A stretch of 64,000 nt of DNA from CAZNVG01 sp964576475 (GCA_964576475.1 CAZNVG010000003.1:1-64000), one strand, 5' to 3'; shown: positions 1 to 8,131, counted from the first letter of the stretch. The notes: generated from the sequence alone by a model not told the origin. Program-made: numbers and translations.

Positions 1-1
1 T

Positions 2-499
2 CTTGCTGCTTTGATTCATGATATAGCAGACTGGAAATTTCATGATGGCGATATGGAAGCTGGTCCAAAAGCCGCTAGGGAATGGCTAGAACAAATCAAG
101 GTTTCCGAAGAAGTTATCTCACATATTGAAGATATTATTAGTCACGTTTCCTTTAAGGGGGCGGGTGTTGAATCAAGCATGAAAACGATTGAAGGCATGA
201 TTATTCATGACGCCGACAAACTCGACGCTTTAGGAGCGATAGGTATTGCCAGGACATTTGCATATGGATGGGCAAATAACCGAGAAATGTATAACCCGAG
301 TCAACCACCTGTTAAGCACCAGACTTTCGAGCAGTATAAAAGCGATAAAGGTCCTACCCTCAATCATTTCTACGAGAAGTTGCTATTGCTTAGAGAGCGT
401 ATGTACACCAAAACCGGCAAGAACCTCGCAAAGCATCGGCATGATTACATAGAAGAATATCTCAAAGAGTTTTACGCTGAATGGGATGGCGAAATATAG
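2..499 (+). CDS. HD-domain phosphohydrolase (5' partial)
   Basis: The gene runs in from the left edge; the frame is open to base 2 and reads LAALIHDIADWKF, so the apparent TTG start at 11 is internal. The HD motif (IHDIAD) and the later IIHDADKLDALGAIG stretch match the YpgQ/YedJ type of HD hydrolases, where His and Asp residues bind a metal and cleave phosphate esters, often of nucleotides. The first His of the family lies outside the window. A hairpin follows the stop. The substrate cannot be told from sequence. Confidence 0.8.
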   Translation, partial: LAALIHDIADWKFHDGDMEAGPKAAREWLEQIKVSEEVISHIEDIISHVSFKGAGVESSMKTIEGMIIHDADKLDALGAIGIARTFAYGWANNREMYNPSQPPVKHQTFEQYKSDKGPTLNHFYEKLLLLRERMYTKTGKNLAKHRHDYIEEYLKEFYAEWDGEI

Positions 500-555
500 T
501 CGCTACAAGCGCAACAGTCGACCTTCAATCCCGGTTATACTAAAACTCTTCATCC

Positions 556-588
556 AGAGATGTTTTTGTTTGTAACAAAAACATCTCT
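556..588 (+). terminator. 15-bp AT-rich hairpin after the HD gene
   Basis: A perfect inverted repeat, AGAGATGTTTTTGTT, a TGT loop and its exact complement, lies 57 nt after the HD stop. It has no clean T-tract after the stem, so it may end transcription or simply protect the 3' end. Confidence 0.5.
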
Positions 589-608
589 AACGTGACATAC
601 TTACTAGG

Positions 609-809
609 ATGACCAAGACAAAGATTAAGAATAAGAAAGTTATCTTCGTATTAGTTGCTTCATTGCTCCTCGTGATCATGGCATTCATAGTCATTCGCAA
701 TCGAGTCAATAATGCAGAGAGCACCAATGACTTTTCATGTCCAAATATGGGTGATAATACAAAAGATTGTAGCCAGTCAAATACTCATGACTATGACGGT
801 GCTCGGTAA
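609..809 (+). CDS. Small single-pass membrane protein, unknown function
   Basis: 66 residues. A basic start (KTKIKNKK) is followed by one hydrophobic helix at about residues 11-30, then a short polar tail with two Cys and several Asn/Asp, presumably outside the cell. No family is recognised. It stands alone between the HD gene and the HTH gene with no visible Shine-Dalgarno sequence. Confidence 0.5.
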   Translation: MTKTKIKNKKVIFVLVASLLLVIMAFIVIRNRVNNAESTNDFSCPNMGDNTKDCSQSNTHDYDGAR

Positions 810-917
810 TTTGGTTCCATTAGCTTCCACGATGGACCTCCGATTACGGTTACGTTAAAGACGCAAAGTTAGTTAACTTAATCGCTAAACAGTACATAAT
901 ATGATATGCTATTAAAT

Positions 918-1307
918 ATGTCTGAAACTGTTGTAGCTAATTCAAGTAGAAAACGTGAAATTGGAAATAATTGGGGAGAGTTTGTGGGAGCTATTCGCTA
1001 CATTAGTAATTCTAACCAAGAAATGTTTGCTAAGGCTTTGGGTGTCCAGTCTGCCGCTGTGCGACGCTGGGAACAAGGCGGTGTGCCTCAGGCAAGAATC
1101 CAGTTAAAACTATCTGAAATGTTTGATTTGACTGAACATGAAGTCATAGCATTGCGCGGCGGTGTTCTAGGCGAACATGACCCTGAAGTGTACAAAACAT
1201 TTAGTGAAAATGAGAGAGACCAATTATTTGGTGCATTTGTTACACGCATTGCTAATGGACCTCCGCTCAGTGACATTGAAGGGCAGATTTTAAGATCTCT
1301 TACCTAA
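918..1307 (+). CDS. HTH (XRE/Cro-like) DNA-binding protein
   Basis: About 129 residues from ATG 918 (ATG 906 in frame is the alternative). Residues 25-70 look like a Cro/XRE helix-turn-helix: an Asn-Gln-x-Met-Phe-Ala-Lys-Ala-Leu-Gly helix, a turn, then SAAVRRWEQGGVPQARIQLKLSEMF. The rest is a helical tail of unknown role. It is probably a local transcription regulator; no operator is visible. AT-rich -10-like sequence (TACATAATATG) abuts the start and no Shine-Dalgarno is seen. Confidence 0.7.
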   Translation: MSETVVANSSRKREIGNNWGEFVGAIRYISNSNQEMFAKALGVQSAAVRRWEQGGVPQARIQLKLSEMFDLTEHEVIALRGGVLGEHDPEVYKTFSENERDQLFGAFVTRIANGPPLSDIEGQILRSLT

Positions 1308-1351
1308 TTGTAATTTGTCAATTCAGTTCTTATATCTTCTACAGTGGCACT

Positions 1352-1389
1352 CCAATACAAATGCTCCCATTTGGGAGCATTTGTATTGG
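1352..1389. repeat. 18-bp near-perfect palindrome
   Basis: Two 19-nt arms starting CCAATACAAATGCTCCCA are exact complements except at the centre, so either strand can fold into an 18-bp hairpin with a 2-nt loop. It lies 45 nt after the HTH stop. The remainder of the gap 1308-1564 has GC-rich short repeats (CGAAG, GTCG) but no gene I can support; the overlapping ORFs on both strands there look accidental. Confidence 0.7.
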
Positions 1390-1564
1390 TAGTCGGAAAG
1401 TCACGGTTCCTCGACAGTAGACGAAAAAGCGGATACGTGTCGAGGGTTCGGTCGACAAGCTCGCTCGCAGAAGTTTGCTTCGAGAACGATCGAAGTCGTG
1501 AGGTCGTCACTTCTGACTCTCCAAGCATAAGCGTTATTTTAGATTCTGCTAACCAAATTATCCA

Positions 1565-2242
1565 TTAGTTCCGATAAACAAAAGGGATTTGCTCATATAT
1601 TGCCGCCTCTAAGCCATAGGTATACGCCCATTCTCTATCCCCGTAGGAAAAGTGCCACCATTCTCCATCAAATGGAGCAAAGCCTTCACTGATCATTAAC
1701 CTACGCAACAGGAGTCTATTCTGCCAAGCCTCTTTTGTGATGAATGGATTAAAGGTATAGCTAGTTTCATCAAATTGCCATATATCAGCGCCAAAGTTTA
1801 GCGGAGTACCAGTATCTGTAATTTGAATATCAACTGCACCGCCAGTTGGGTGACCAGCTACACTGGGTTCGGCAATTAAACGGTGGGTTGCTTCAATTAG
1901 ATCAATGCCACTGTAAGTATTTGCCAGTTCATCTTTAAATTTTCGAAACAAAGTCTCTTGAATATTCAACGATCTATATCCATAGACTACATCCAATCTT
2001 AGATCGCTGTTATACTTCGCTAGACTTAGACTCGCTTGGCCGATTTTTTTTGCGACGGTTTCTCGTACATATATTTCTTTACTAGTTATAGTTAGCATAT
2101 CTGGATCAATTTGGGTTGTCGTTAGGTTGACTGTTTCTCTAATTGGAACTAGGGGTTCACCACAATCTTGCACGTTTACTGTGGCCAGATCGGTGTAAGT
2201 TAACATCTTTTCTTCCAAAAATTGGTATATCTGCTCTTTCAT
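1565..2242 (-). CDS. D-Ala-D-Ala dipeptidase (VanX-like, peptidase M15)
   Basis: 225 residues, near the family's usual length of about 200. The zinc site is intact: His131 and Asp138 in AGHPTGGAVDIQI, then Glu194 and His197 in GEWWHFSYGD; GYRSL at 88-92 supplies the family Arg. VanX-type enzymes hydrolyse D-alanyl-D-alanine, in resistance or in peptidoglycan recycling; no vanH or vanA is nearby, so scavenging of wall dipeptides is the more likely job. No signal peptide is seen. Start ATG 2242 is preceded by GAGAAGGA. The leader carries an attenuator (2273-2376), so expression is probably tied to translation state. Confidence 0.85.
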   Translation of the reverse strand: MKEQIYQFLEEKMLTYTDLATVNVQDCGEPLVPIRETVNLTTTQIDPDMLTITSKEIYVRETVAKKIGQASLSLAKYNSDLRLDVVYGYRSLNIQETLFRKFKDELANTYSGIDLIEATHRLIAEPSVAGHPTGGAVDIQITDTGTPLNFGADIWQFDETSYTFNPFITKEAWQNRLLLRRLMISEGFAPFDGEWWHFSYGDREWAYTYGLEAAIYEQIPFVYRN

Positions 2243-2272
2243 TGTCCTTCTCCCGATTAATTAGTGAGAAAT

Positions 2273-2329
2273 AAAAAAAGCCGAGACTGGCTCGGCAAAT
2301 ATTTGTAAATAACTAAAAACTAACCGAGC
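2273..2329 (-). promoter_or_regulatory. Attenuator: terminator plus antiterminator before the VanX-like gene
   Basis: In the minus-strand RNA, GCCGAG (2296-2291), a CCAGT loop and CTCGGC are followed by seven T (2279-2273), a textbook intrinsic terminator placed 31 nt before the start codon. Upstream GCTCGG (2329-2324) is complementary to CCGAGC (2295-2290), so an alternative hairpin would break the terminator. GCTCGG sits inside the last codons of the leader peptide, where a terminating ribosome would mask it. Confidence 0.7.
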
Positions 2330-2376
2330 AGAATCGGCCGAATATGTATTTGGGTGAATAAACTGGTATACGACAT
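2320..2376 (-). CDS. Leader peptide of the VanX-like attenuator
   Basis: An 18-codon ORF, MSYTSLFTQIHIRPILLG, ends at TAG 2320. An extended -10 box TG-T-TATAGT (2394-2386) lies 9 nt before the ATG, so the transcript would have almost no leader. The final codons overlap the antiterminator strand. Which codon would sense starvation is not obvious; His, Arg and Pro codons precede the pairing segment. Confidence 0.5.
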   Translation of the reverse strand: MSYTSLFTQIHIRPILLG

Positions 2377-2439
2377 ATTATCATTACTATAACATATTTA
2401 TGCTTTATCATAAAATAGTCTTAGTTTACTCCTGTTTCT

Positions 2440-2448
2440 TGTTAAGAT
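2440..2448 (+). promoter_or_regulatory. Extended -10 box, leaderless start of pyrophosphatase
   Basis: TG-T-TAAGAT followed by 6 nt and ATG 2455. The spacing places transcription start at or next to the ATG. Confidence 0.6.
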
Positions 2449-2454
2449 TTAAAC

Positions 2455-2799
2455 ATGAGTTATTCAACACCATTTCTGGGAAAAGAAGTCATAGTTCTAA
2501 CTGACCGCCCACTTGGGAGTAAACATCCCAAACACGGTTTTGTGTACCCAATCAATTACGGGTATATTCCAGGCGTAACTGCACCAGATGGCGAGGAACT
2601 TGACGCATATATTTTAGGAGTAGATGTGCCAGTCGAAAAGTTCTCTGGCAAGTGTATTGCCATTATTCATCGCGCAGACGATGATGACGATAAGCTTATA
2701 GTTTGCGACAAAAATAAAAGTTTTTCAGACGGTGAAATCCGTGAAGCTACACATTTCCAAGAGCAATGGTTTGAATCCGAAATAATTCGCCCAGAATAG
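2455..2799 (+). CDS. Soluble inorganic pyrophosphatase-like protein, short form
   Basis: 114 residues, shorter than classic family I enzymes (about 170-200). The core YPINYGYIPGVTAPDGEELDAYILG resembles the family I signature, in which Asp residues bind the Mg ions that cleave PPi; the DGEELDAY version is found in the short subfamily. It would hydrolyse pyrophosphate from biosynthetic reactions in the cytosol. The protein ends soon after the core, so the C-terminal part of the classic fold is missing. It is a single gene with its own leaderless promoter. Confidence 0.75.
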   Translation: MSYSTPFLGKEVIVLTDRPLGSKHPKHGFVYPINYGYIPGVTAPDGEELDAYILGVDVPVEKFSGKCIAIIHRADDDDDKLIVCDKNKSFSDGEIREATHFQEQWFESEIIRPE

Positions 2800-2870
2800 T
2801 TACTGCATACACCACTATGGATTCTGAGTCATACGTATAACCAGAAGCGTGCAGTGAGCCATGAATATTT

Positions 2871-2879
2871 TGCTATCAT
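2871..2879 (+). promoter_or_regulatory. Extended -10 box, leaderless start of oxidoreductase
   Basis: TG-C-TATCAT, 6 nt (GAGTGA), then ATG 2886. Confidence 0.6.
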
Positions 2880-2885
2880 GAGTGA

Positions 2886-3863
2886 ATGAGAGCATCAGTT
2901 AATCGCGTCTATGGCCCGCCGTCTTTGATTTCAATCGAGGAAATTGAAAAACCGACAGTAAAGTCTAATGAGGTCATGGTGAAAGTTCACTATTCTTCAG
3001 TGAACCGTACCGATTGCGGATTTCTGAGAGGAAAGCCATTCATTGCCCGGTTCTTTACAGGAATCCCGAAGCCTAAATATTCTGCTTTGGGCTGTGAGTT
3101 TTCGGGTGTAGTGGAATCTGTTGGCGTATCGGTCAAGCGATTTAAAGTCGGCGACAGAGTATTCGGGTTCGATGATAGCCGCTTTGGAGGGCATGCAGAA
3201 TACAAGACTATCAACGAAGACGCCATGATTCAAAAAGTACCTAAAAACATAACATTGCAGCAGGCGGCCGTGGCTCTTGAGGGTGCACACTATGCGCTAT
3301 TTTATATATACAAAATGCCGAAATCAGACGACACGAAGGTATTCGTGAATGGTGGTACGGGCGCAATTGGCTCTGCAGGAATCCAGATTTTGAAAGCCAT
3401 GGGATATTACCTAGAAGCAAGCGCCACGACTAAGCAAGTAGAGCAGGTAAAAAAACTTGGTGCCGATGTGGTTATTGACTGGCAAAAGAATGATATAGCA
3501 AAGAGTGCATCTCGATGTGATGTGTACTTTGACGCAGTGGGAAAAAGTAGCTTCAAACAAGCGAGAAAAATCCTAAAACCTGGCGGCATGTATATGTCGA
3601 GTGAGCTAGGCGCGCATGGACAAAACCCATTACTGACGCTCATTAATCCAATTCAGAAACGGTTTACTAAGTGTGATATTTTTTTTCCAATACCAAAAAC
3701 TCGAAGATTAGAATCAGACAGAATTGTGCGTCTTATGGAGAAGGGCGAATTCACGCCCCTGATCGATAAACAGTATTCTTTTGAACAGATACCCCAGGCT
3801 TTTACTTACGTGGAGACCGGTAAGAAAAACGGCAATGTCCTTGTAAGGATTGACCAGGGCTAA
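2886..3863 (+). CDS. Zinc-independent medium-chain dehydrogenase (quinone oxidoreductase-like)
   Basis: 325 residues, normal for the MDR family. An N-terminal GroES-like domain (SSVNRTDCGFLRG, GCEFSGVVESVG, GDRVFGF) is followed by a Rossmann domain with NGGTGAIGSAGIQILKAMG near residue 155. The Cys/His ligands of zinc alcohol dehydrogenases are absent, pointing to an NADPH-dependent quinone or enone reductase. The C-terminal GNVLVRI ending is typical. The substrate is unknown. Single gene; leaderless promoter directly upstream. Confidence 0.8.
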   Translation: MRASVNRVYGPPSLISIEEIEKPTVKSNEVMVKVHYSSVNRTDCGFLRGKPFIARFFTGIPKPKYSALGCEFSGVVESVGVSVKRFKVGDRVFGFDDSRFGGHAEYKTINEDAMIQKVPKNITLQQAAVALEGAHYALFYIYKMPKSDDTKVFVNGGTGAIGSAGIQILKAMGYYLEASATTKQVEQVKKLGADVVIDWQKNDIAKSASRCDVYFDAVGKSSFKQARKILKPGGMYMSSELGAHGQNPLLTLINPIQKRFTKCDIFFPIPKTRRLESDRIVRLMEKGEFTPLIDKQYSFEQIPQAFTYVETGKKNGNVLVRIDQG

Positions 3864-3941
3864 CATAACCAAGCTCTGATGCGTGCCTGATTCGTAGCAT
3901 CCAAGTAGATGCACGTTGGGCGTAAATAGTAACCCTCGCCT

Positions 3942-3950
3942 TGCTATACT
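3942..3950 (+). promoter_or_regulatory. Extended -10 box, leaderless start of YqfO-like gene
   Basis: TG-C-TATACT, 6 nt (CTAGTC), then ATG 3957. One of the clearest examples of the pattern in this window. Confidence 0.65.
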
Positions 3951-3956
3951 CTAGTC

Positions 3957-4277
3957 ATGAAGGAGCTAGTTAAAATCGTTGTGTTTGTACCCGAGGAAGA
4001 TGCGGACCTAGTGCGTCATGCTTTGGGTGAAGCGGGTGCCGGACGCATTGGTGAATACAGTTTCTGTAGCTATTCATTAAAAGGTGTTGGTAGATTCAAG
4101 CCTGGCAAAGGTGCTGATCCGCATATAGGTTCGGTCGGAAAAATCGAAGAGGTAAACGAAGAACGTATTGAAGTGGCCTGCGAAAAGAGCCAGGCAGCTG
4201 AGATAATTTCAGTTATAAAGAAGGTGCATCCATACGAAGAAATAGTTATAGACGTCTACCCTATGTTGCAACTGTAA
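3957..4277 (+). CDS. YqfO/NIF3-insert-like protein
   Basis: 106 residues. VKIVVFVPEEDADLVRHALGEAGAG, the FKPGKGADPHIG loop, the VEEVNEERIE-like strand and the closing HPYEEIVIDVYPM match the free-standing YqfO domain, a PII/CutA-like fold that is inserted in NIF3 proteins. Its biochemical role is not established; PII-like folds often bind small ligands as trimers. Convergent with the sugar transferase, whose stop lies 8 nt away. Confidence 0.75.
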   Translation: MKELVKIVVFVPEEDADLVRHALGEAGAGRIGEYSFCSYSLKGVGRFKPGKGADPHIGSVGKIEEVNEERIEVACEKSQAAEIISVIKKVHPYEEIVIDVYPMLQL

Positions 4278-4284
4278 CGATTAG

Positions 4285-4989
4285 CTAGTATGCATTCTCG
4301 GCTCGAGCTACCTTCACAATGGTATTAAGGAGAATGCTTGCATCTACCTGCACGCACTGTGCTTCGGCGTAAGCAATCTCTAGCTCCATCCACGTAGCTC
4401 TTCCACGCGCTGACTTACCCAGCTCGCCGCGTCCGTTGATCTGCATCGGGCCGGTTATGCCGGGTCGCATAGTGTGTTTACGTGGCTCCCATTGTGCGTA
4501 TAATTCCGGATCGGATTCTCTAAATATTTCGAGGAAATTAACTGGCGTCGGCCGTGGACCGACTATAGACATCTCGCCGCGTCGGACATTTACGAATTGT
4601 TTTAATTCATCGAGGCTCGTGCGTCGTAGAAACTTTCCAACTTTCGTCACCCTTGGATCATCGGCTTCTTTTTCAGGCCGACATGACATATGTTGTGCTT
4701 CAGTACTCATAGACCGAATTTTAAGCTGCTCAAAAGTTTCGGCACCGAGTCCAGTACGTTCAAGCCCAATTACAGCGACACCTCTGTCTTCGAGAATGAC
4801 CGCAGTCTCTGCCATGAAAGAAAGAGGTACCACAATAGGAGCCAAAGCTAAACGCACTAATGTGTCGAAGCGACGTTTTTCAGGGCTCGTGGCGTATGCA
4901 TCTCCAACAAGGGTCGGCTGCCAGTTGTCCGCAATCGTCTCTATGCGTCGTTTAAAATTTTCGGCTGATGGTGTGTCTGTAGAAGTCAA
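4285..4989 (-). CDS. Bacterial sugar transferase-like protein
   Basis: 234 residues starting at TTG 4989; an in-frame stop lies just upstream. The family core is present: K-x-R-S-M near residue 90, DPRVTKVGKFLRRTSLDELKQFVNV, then GEMSIVGPRPTP and RPGITGPMQINGRG. Such enzymes move a sugar phosphate from a nucleotide sugar to undecaprenyl phosphate, the first step of surface polysaccharide synthesis. A single hydrophobic segment at about 44-62 is the likely membrane part; the N-terminus is short. No glycan cluster surrounds it, so the product is unknown. Confidence 0.8.
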   Translation of the reverse strand: MTSTDTPSAENFKRRIETIADNWQPTLVGDAYATSPEKRRFDTLVRLALAPIVVPLSFMAETAVILEDRGVAVIGLERTGLGAETFEQLKIRSMSTEAQHMSCRPEKEADDPRVTKVGKFLRRTSLDELKQFVNVRRGEMSIVGPRPTPVNFLEIFRESDPELYAQWEPRKHTMRPGITGPMQINGRGELGKSARGRATWMELEIAYAEAQCVQVDASILLNTIVKVARAENAY

Positions 4990-5177
4990 TTGTTGTTCTC
5001 TTATTTTTTTCGCACAAAGCGATACAGTAGCATTTGATGCTTAACTCTACAAACTAAAGTAAATGCAGCAAACTGGCTACTGATGCAAATAGTGCGTTTT
5101 TATATATATCCTGCTAAAAAAGCAAGATTGACCGACCTCTATAGTAGCCTATAATTGTTGATATATCAATAACACAG

Positions 5178-5183
5178 TATAAT
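5178..5183 (+). promoter_or_regulatory. -10 box TATAAT, leaderless start of the 5190 gene
   Basis: A consensus TATAAT, 6 nt (ATATCC), then ATG 5190; no TG extension here. Confidence 0.6.
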
Positions 5184-5189
5184 ATATCC

Positions 5190-5894
5190 ATGTCAACCAT
5201 AGCCGAGCGTGCGACAAAGCATGTAAATCTAGATTTTTATAGAGATCCAAACCTGCCAGAGGAAGTTGGAGAAATTGCGCTAGAAGCGCCTGAATCCTCA
5301 CAGTATGTATTGCGCTGCCCAATAAAAATCCCTGGAAGTATCTTAGAGCTGCCTGATGAACTGCAATGGACTGCTGACTTTGTATCAGCATCATATGATT
5401 ATCAACAATCAGTAGTTGGAGTCGATCAGCCGTATGCATACCTTACTGTTCGACATGGACCTGTTGTTTCTCGCACAGATGACGCTCTGCATGTCGACGG
5501 ATTTTCTATGAAAGTGCCGCATATTCCTGAGCAGAACTATGTATGGGCAAATCGTTTACCGACAGAAGTTCTTGCGTTCGGTATTGCGATGCCTGATGAT
5601 TTCGATCCCCTTCGCCACAACCTACAGTACTTTATTCAAGATTCAATTCCTCCGAACTGCGAAATTCAGTCACTATCTGAGCAAACAATCTACGCCATGG
5701 ACCCTTACATTTTTCATCGTCGTCCAAAAATTGCGCAATCAATCGCGCGCACTTTTGTTCGCTTAAGTCTCACGCCGATTCCGATTGATGATGTCAATAA
5801 TCATATCAATCCAGCCTTCGGTAACATCTGTTCTGATTACGACGGAGTCACAGAGTTTAGAGATACATTAGAGCGCTATGCGTTAGCTCAATGA
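5190..5894 (+). CDS. Conserved-looking hypothetical protein
   Basis: 234 residues, soluble, acidic, no membrane segment or signal. Notable stretches are LTVRHGPVVSR, HVDGFSMKVP and TPIPIDDVNNHINP; a cupin-like fold is imaginable but I see no clear metal triad. Codon use matches the neighbours and the promoter is well placed, so it is a real gene. Function not recognised. Confidence 0.55.
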   Translation: MSTIAERATKHVNLDFYRDPNLPEEVGEIALEAPESSQYVLRCPIKIPGSILELPDELQWTADFVSASYDYQQSVVGVDQPYAYLTVRHGPVVSRTDDALHVDGFSMKVPHIPEQNYVWANRLPTEVLAFGIAMPDDFDPLRHNLQYFIQDSIPPNCEIQSLSEQTIYAMDPYIFHRRPKIAQSIARTFVRLSLTPIPIDDVNNHINPAFGNICSDYDGVTEFRDTLERYALAQ

Positions 5895-5962
5895 ACTGCT
5901 CAACTCGCATATGGTTAGCTGTGATATTATTGGCTTAATAGTTAATAATCAGAGGAACCTAT

Positions 5963-6250
5963 ATGGCCAAATCCAAAAAGTCTACTTCGAATATACCGCT
6001 CATTGATGCCGGCTCGCTCCTGCTCGCGATATGGTTCGTCTACTCCGTTATTAACAATGCGCGCGATCTTATTGTGCTCGGTATTAAGAATTCACCCGCT
6101 ACACTTGCTGGAATAATCGCGATACTCCTTATTGCGTATGATTGGTCTCGTCGTAAAAGTCTCAGCAAGGTAAATATCGTAACCTTGAGTGTGCTAGCCA
6201 CTGCCGCGGCAATATGGTTTCTTGGGCTGTCAACTCGGGGTGCGTGGTAG
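5963..6250 (+). CDS. Small multi-pass membrane protein
   Basis: 95 residues with three hydrophobic helices (about 12-32, 43-62 and 73-92) separated by short basic loops such as SRRKSLSK. AGAGGA lies 7 nt before the ATG, so this gene has a Shine-Dalgarno sequence. No family recognised. It lies 10 nt before the DUF1801 gene on the same strand. Confidence 0.5.
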   Translation: MAKSKKSTSNIPLIDAGSLLLAIWFVYSVINNARDLIVLGIKNSPATLAGIIAILLIAYDWSRRKSLSKVNIVTLSVLATAAAIWFLGLSTRGAW

Positions 6251-6260
6251 TATCTAAGAT

Positions 6261-6605
6261 ATGGATAAAACAAACGCCTACCTCGCGACGCTTAACGAAA
6301 AACAACGTTCGGAGCTTGAGCGAGTAAGGGATATTATCAAGGTCACAGCGCCCGACGCAGAAGAGTCTTTTGGCTATGGTATGCCAACCTTAAAATATAA
6401 GGGCAAATACTTAATAGGGTACTGTGCTTTCAAAGAGCACATGAGTGTGTTTCCAGGCTCAGAAGCGGTCGAATTGATAAAACAAAAGTTAACTGACCAC
6501 AAGGTCTCCAAAGGTACAATACAATTTACATTCGATAAACCTCTGAGTGAAGAGTTGATAAGAGAAATCGTGCTGATACGAATGCACGCGATTGATAGCG
6601 AATAA
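6261..6605 (+). CDS. DUF1801 / YdhG-like protein
   Basis: 114 residues covering the whole small domain: YLATLNEKQRSELERVRDII at the start, PDAEESFGYGMPTLKYKGKYL in the middle and a basic-acidic C-terminal helix. The family includes YdhG, called an iron chaperone in Bacillus, but the molecular role is uncertain. The stop is 3 nt from the rhodanese gene. A second copy of the family is at 42590. A -10-like TAGTAT lies 7 nt before the ATG. Confidence 0.75.
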   Translation: MDKTNAYLATLNEKQRSELERVRDIIKVTAPDAEESFGYGMPTLKYKGKYLIGYCAFKEHMSVFPGSEAVELIKQKLTDHKVSKGTIQFTFDKPLSEELIREIVLIRMHAIDSE

Positions 6606-6608
6606 GCG

Positions 6609-6866
6609 ATGGCAGTTGTTATTGATGTGCGTGAGCCCGATGAATTTAGTGCTGGTCATGTCATGGGCGCAAAGAATATTCCTCTTGAACAGCTAGTGCA
6701 TACTACGGTGTCGAATCTAGAGTTCCCATTGAATTCGGAGATAATAGTGTACTGCAGGAGCGGTGCGCGTGCCGGTGTTGCTGAGCGCTCTTTACGAGAA
6801 AAAGGCTTTACACAAGTGACAAACGGCATAGATCAACAGACGACAGAACGACTACTCGACAGATAA
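6609..6866 (+). CDS. Single-domain rhodanese-like protein
   Basis: 85 residues. VIDVREPDEFSAGHVMGAKNIPL and the active-site loop YCRSGARA (Cys near residue 50) mark a GlpE/PspE-type sulfurtransferase, which carries sulfane sulfur on the Cys. It follows the DUF1801 gene by 3 nt and is probably cotranscribed. The C-terminus after the active site is slightly short. A link to the cysteine desulfurase/MnmA sulfur route at 35-39 kb is possible but not shown. Confidence 0.85.
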   Translation: MAVVIDVREPDEFSAGHVMGAKNIPLEQLVHTTVSNLEFPLNSEIIVYCRSGARAGVAERSLREKGFTQVTNGIDQQTTERLLDR

Positions 6867-6892
6867 GAATAGTTTGTTACTATATAGTTCGC

Positions 6893-7561
6893 ATGAAATC
6901 AAAGTACCAAGCAATTCACTTTGACATGGATGGTGTTATCGCCGATACGGAACCATTCCATGTTGCTGCGGAGCAACAAACTTGTGTTGAATATGACTTC
7001 GCGATTGAACCAAGTCAGTGGGGAGGTTTTAAAGGGCGAACGTCAAAAGACATCTTTACGCATTTGATCAACACATATGGTGATCCGCAGGTGCACACAC
7101 CAGAGCAGCTTATTGAGCGAAAAACTGATATTTTTCTGGAGAGTGTTAGCGGAAGACTGACGCCAATTGAAGGCGTCTTGGGGTTTCTTCGTTGGGCCCG
7201 AGAAGCGCATGAATACATGAGTCTTGTCACATCAAGCAACTCACGAGTACAACGATTTATCGTTTCAGCTTTTGAAATTGAAGGACTATTTGATGTTGTC
7301 GTAACCGGAGATGACATCACTGAAGGAAAACCTTCACCGCAGCCGTATCAAAAGGCCATCGACATGCTTGGAGCTAAAGCTAGTGAGTCGGTGGTTATTG
7401 AAGATTCACATAGCGGCATCATTTCCGGACGCACGGCAGGATGTGATGTGTTGGCTGTCATGACGTCGCACTCACACGCCGAGCTCACAGAAGCACGCCC
7501 AACATACATAGTGCCGAACTACGACGAAGCGCAGAGACAACTCGAACTAGTTGGTTGCTGA
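6893..7561 (+). CDS. HAD hydrolase, beta-phosphoglucomutase-like
   Basis: 222 residues. All four HAD motifs are visible: FDMDGVIADTEP (nucleophile Asp near 11), LVTSSNS, the Lys in EGKPSPQPYQKA, and VIEDSHSGI. The helical cap after motif I and GFKGRTSKDIF are typical of sugar-phosphate phosphatases or phosphomutases. The specific substrate is not evident. Promoter TATATA sits 6 nt before the ATG (6881-6886). Confidence 0.85.
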   Translation: MKSKYQAIHFDMDGVIADTEPFHVAAEQQTCVEYDFAIEPSQWGGFKGRTSKDIFTHLINTYGDPQVHTPEQLIERKTDIFLESVSGRLTPIEGVLGFLRWAREAHEYMSLVTSSNSRVQRFIVSAFEIEGLFDVVVTGDDITEGKPSPQPYQKAIDMLGAKASESVVIEDSHSGIISGRTAGCDVLAVMTSHSHAELTEARPTYIVPNYDEAQRQLELVGC

Positions 7562-7573
7562 AACATCGAAATA

Positions 7574-8041
7574 CTAAGTAGTTATAAATTCGTCGGCAAA
7601 AGCTTGATGCAGCAGCTCTGTGACAACTTCAGGAAGTGCGCCATCCGGTAGGTTTGGAGCACTGCCGATTGCCAGCTCGGGCCTATTGTTTGCATCATCA
7701 AACGTCAAACGAACGCCACCTTCGACAAGTCCCTTGTCAAAATCTCTCGTGAAGCTATCATGCTCTAGCGTATAGGGAGTAGTGCCGGGTACTACACCAT
7801 CTCTATGGCCGCGAATTTCTGGACTATCTTGCGGTGGAAATATGAATACATGTTCTGCATTTCGCACATAATGGTATGGCTCAATATCTGGATCATCCTC
7901 CAGTACCCGTCGACGAGAAATCTCAGTGCAGTATGTGCCGAGTTTCTCAACGAGCAGGTCGTATCGCCCGCGAAAATTACGAATTTGTTCCGCATAATCG
8001 GCGCCGTTTAACGAGGCGCCTTCTTTTATCATTCGCTCCAT
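7574..8041 (-). CDS. Hypothetical protein
   Basis: 155 residues, acidic, soluble. N-terminal half is helical (YAEQIRNFRGRYDLLVEKL), the C-terminal half has LTFDDANNRPELAIG and a final helix. A strong Shine-Dalgarno (AGGAGG) stands 5 nt before the ATG, unlike the leaderless neighbours. No family recognised; convergent with the HAD gene. Confidence 0.5.
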   Translation of the reverse strand: MERMIKEGASLNGADYAEQIRNFRGRYDLLVEKLGTYCTEISRRRVLEDDPDIEPYHYVRNAEHVFIFPPQDSPEIRGHRDGVVPGTTPYTLEHDSFTRDFDKGLVEGGVRLTFDDANNRPELAIGSAPNLPDGALPEVVTELLHQAFADEFITT

Positions 8042-8131
8042 AATTGCCTCCTATCTCTCTATGTAGTTGTAGGCTTGTTGAGTAAGTTTTGCAAGCATAG
8101 GCAATATTGCATTCGTTTAATAGATATGTCG

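Noticed and set aside
1304..1568. Overlapping ORFs on both strands in the gap after the HTH gene
   Set aside because: They run through a palindrome, have no start signals and show no protein-like composition.
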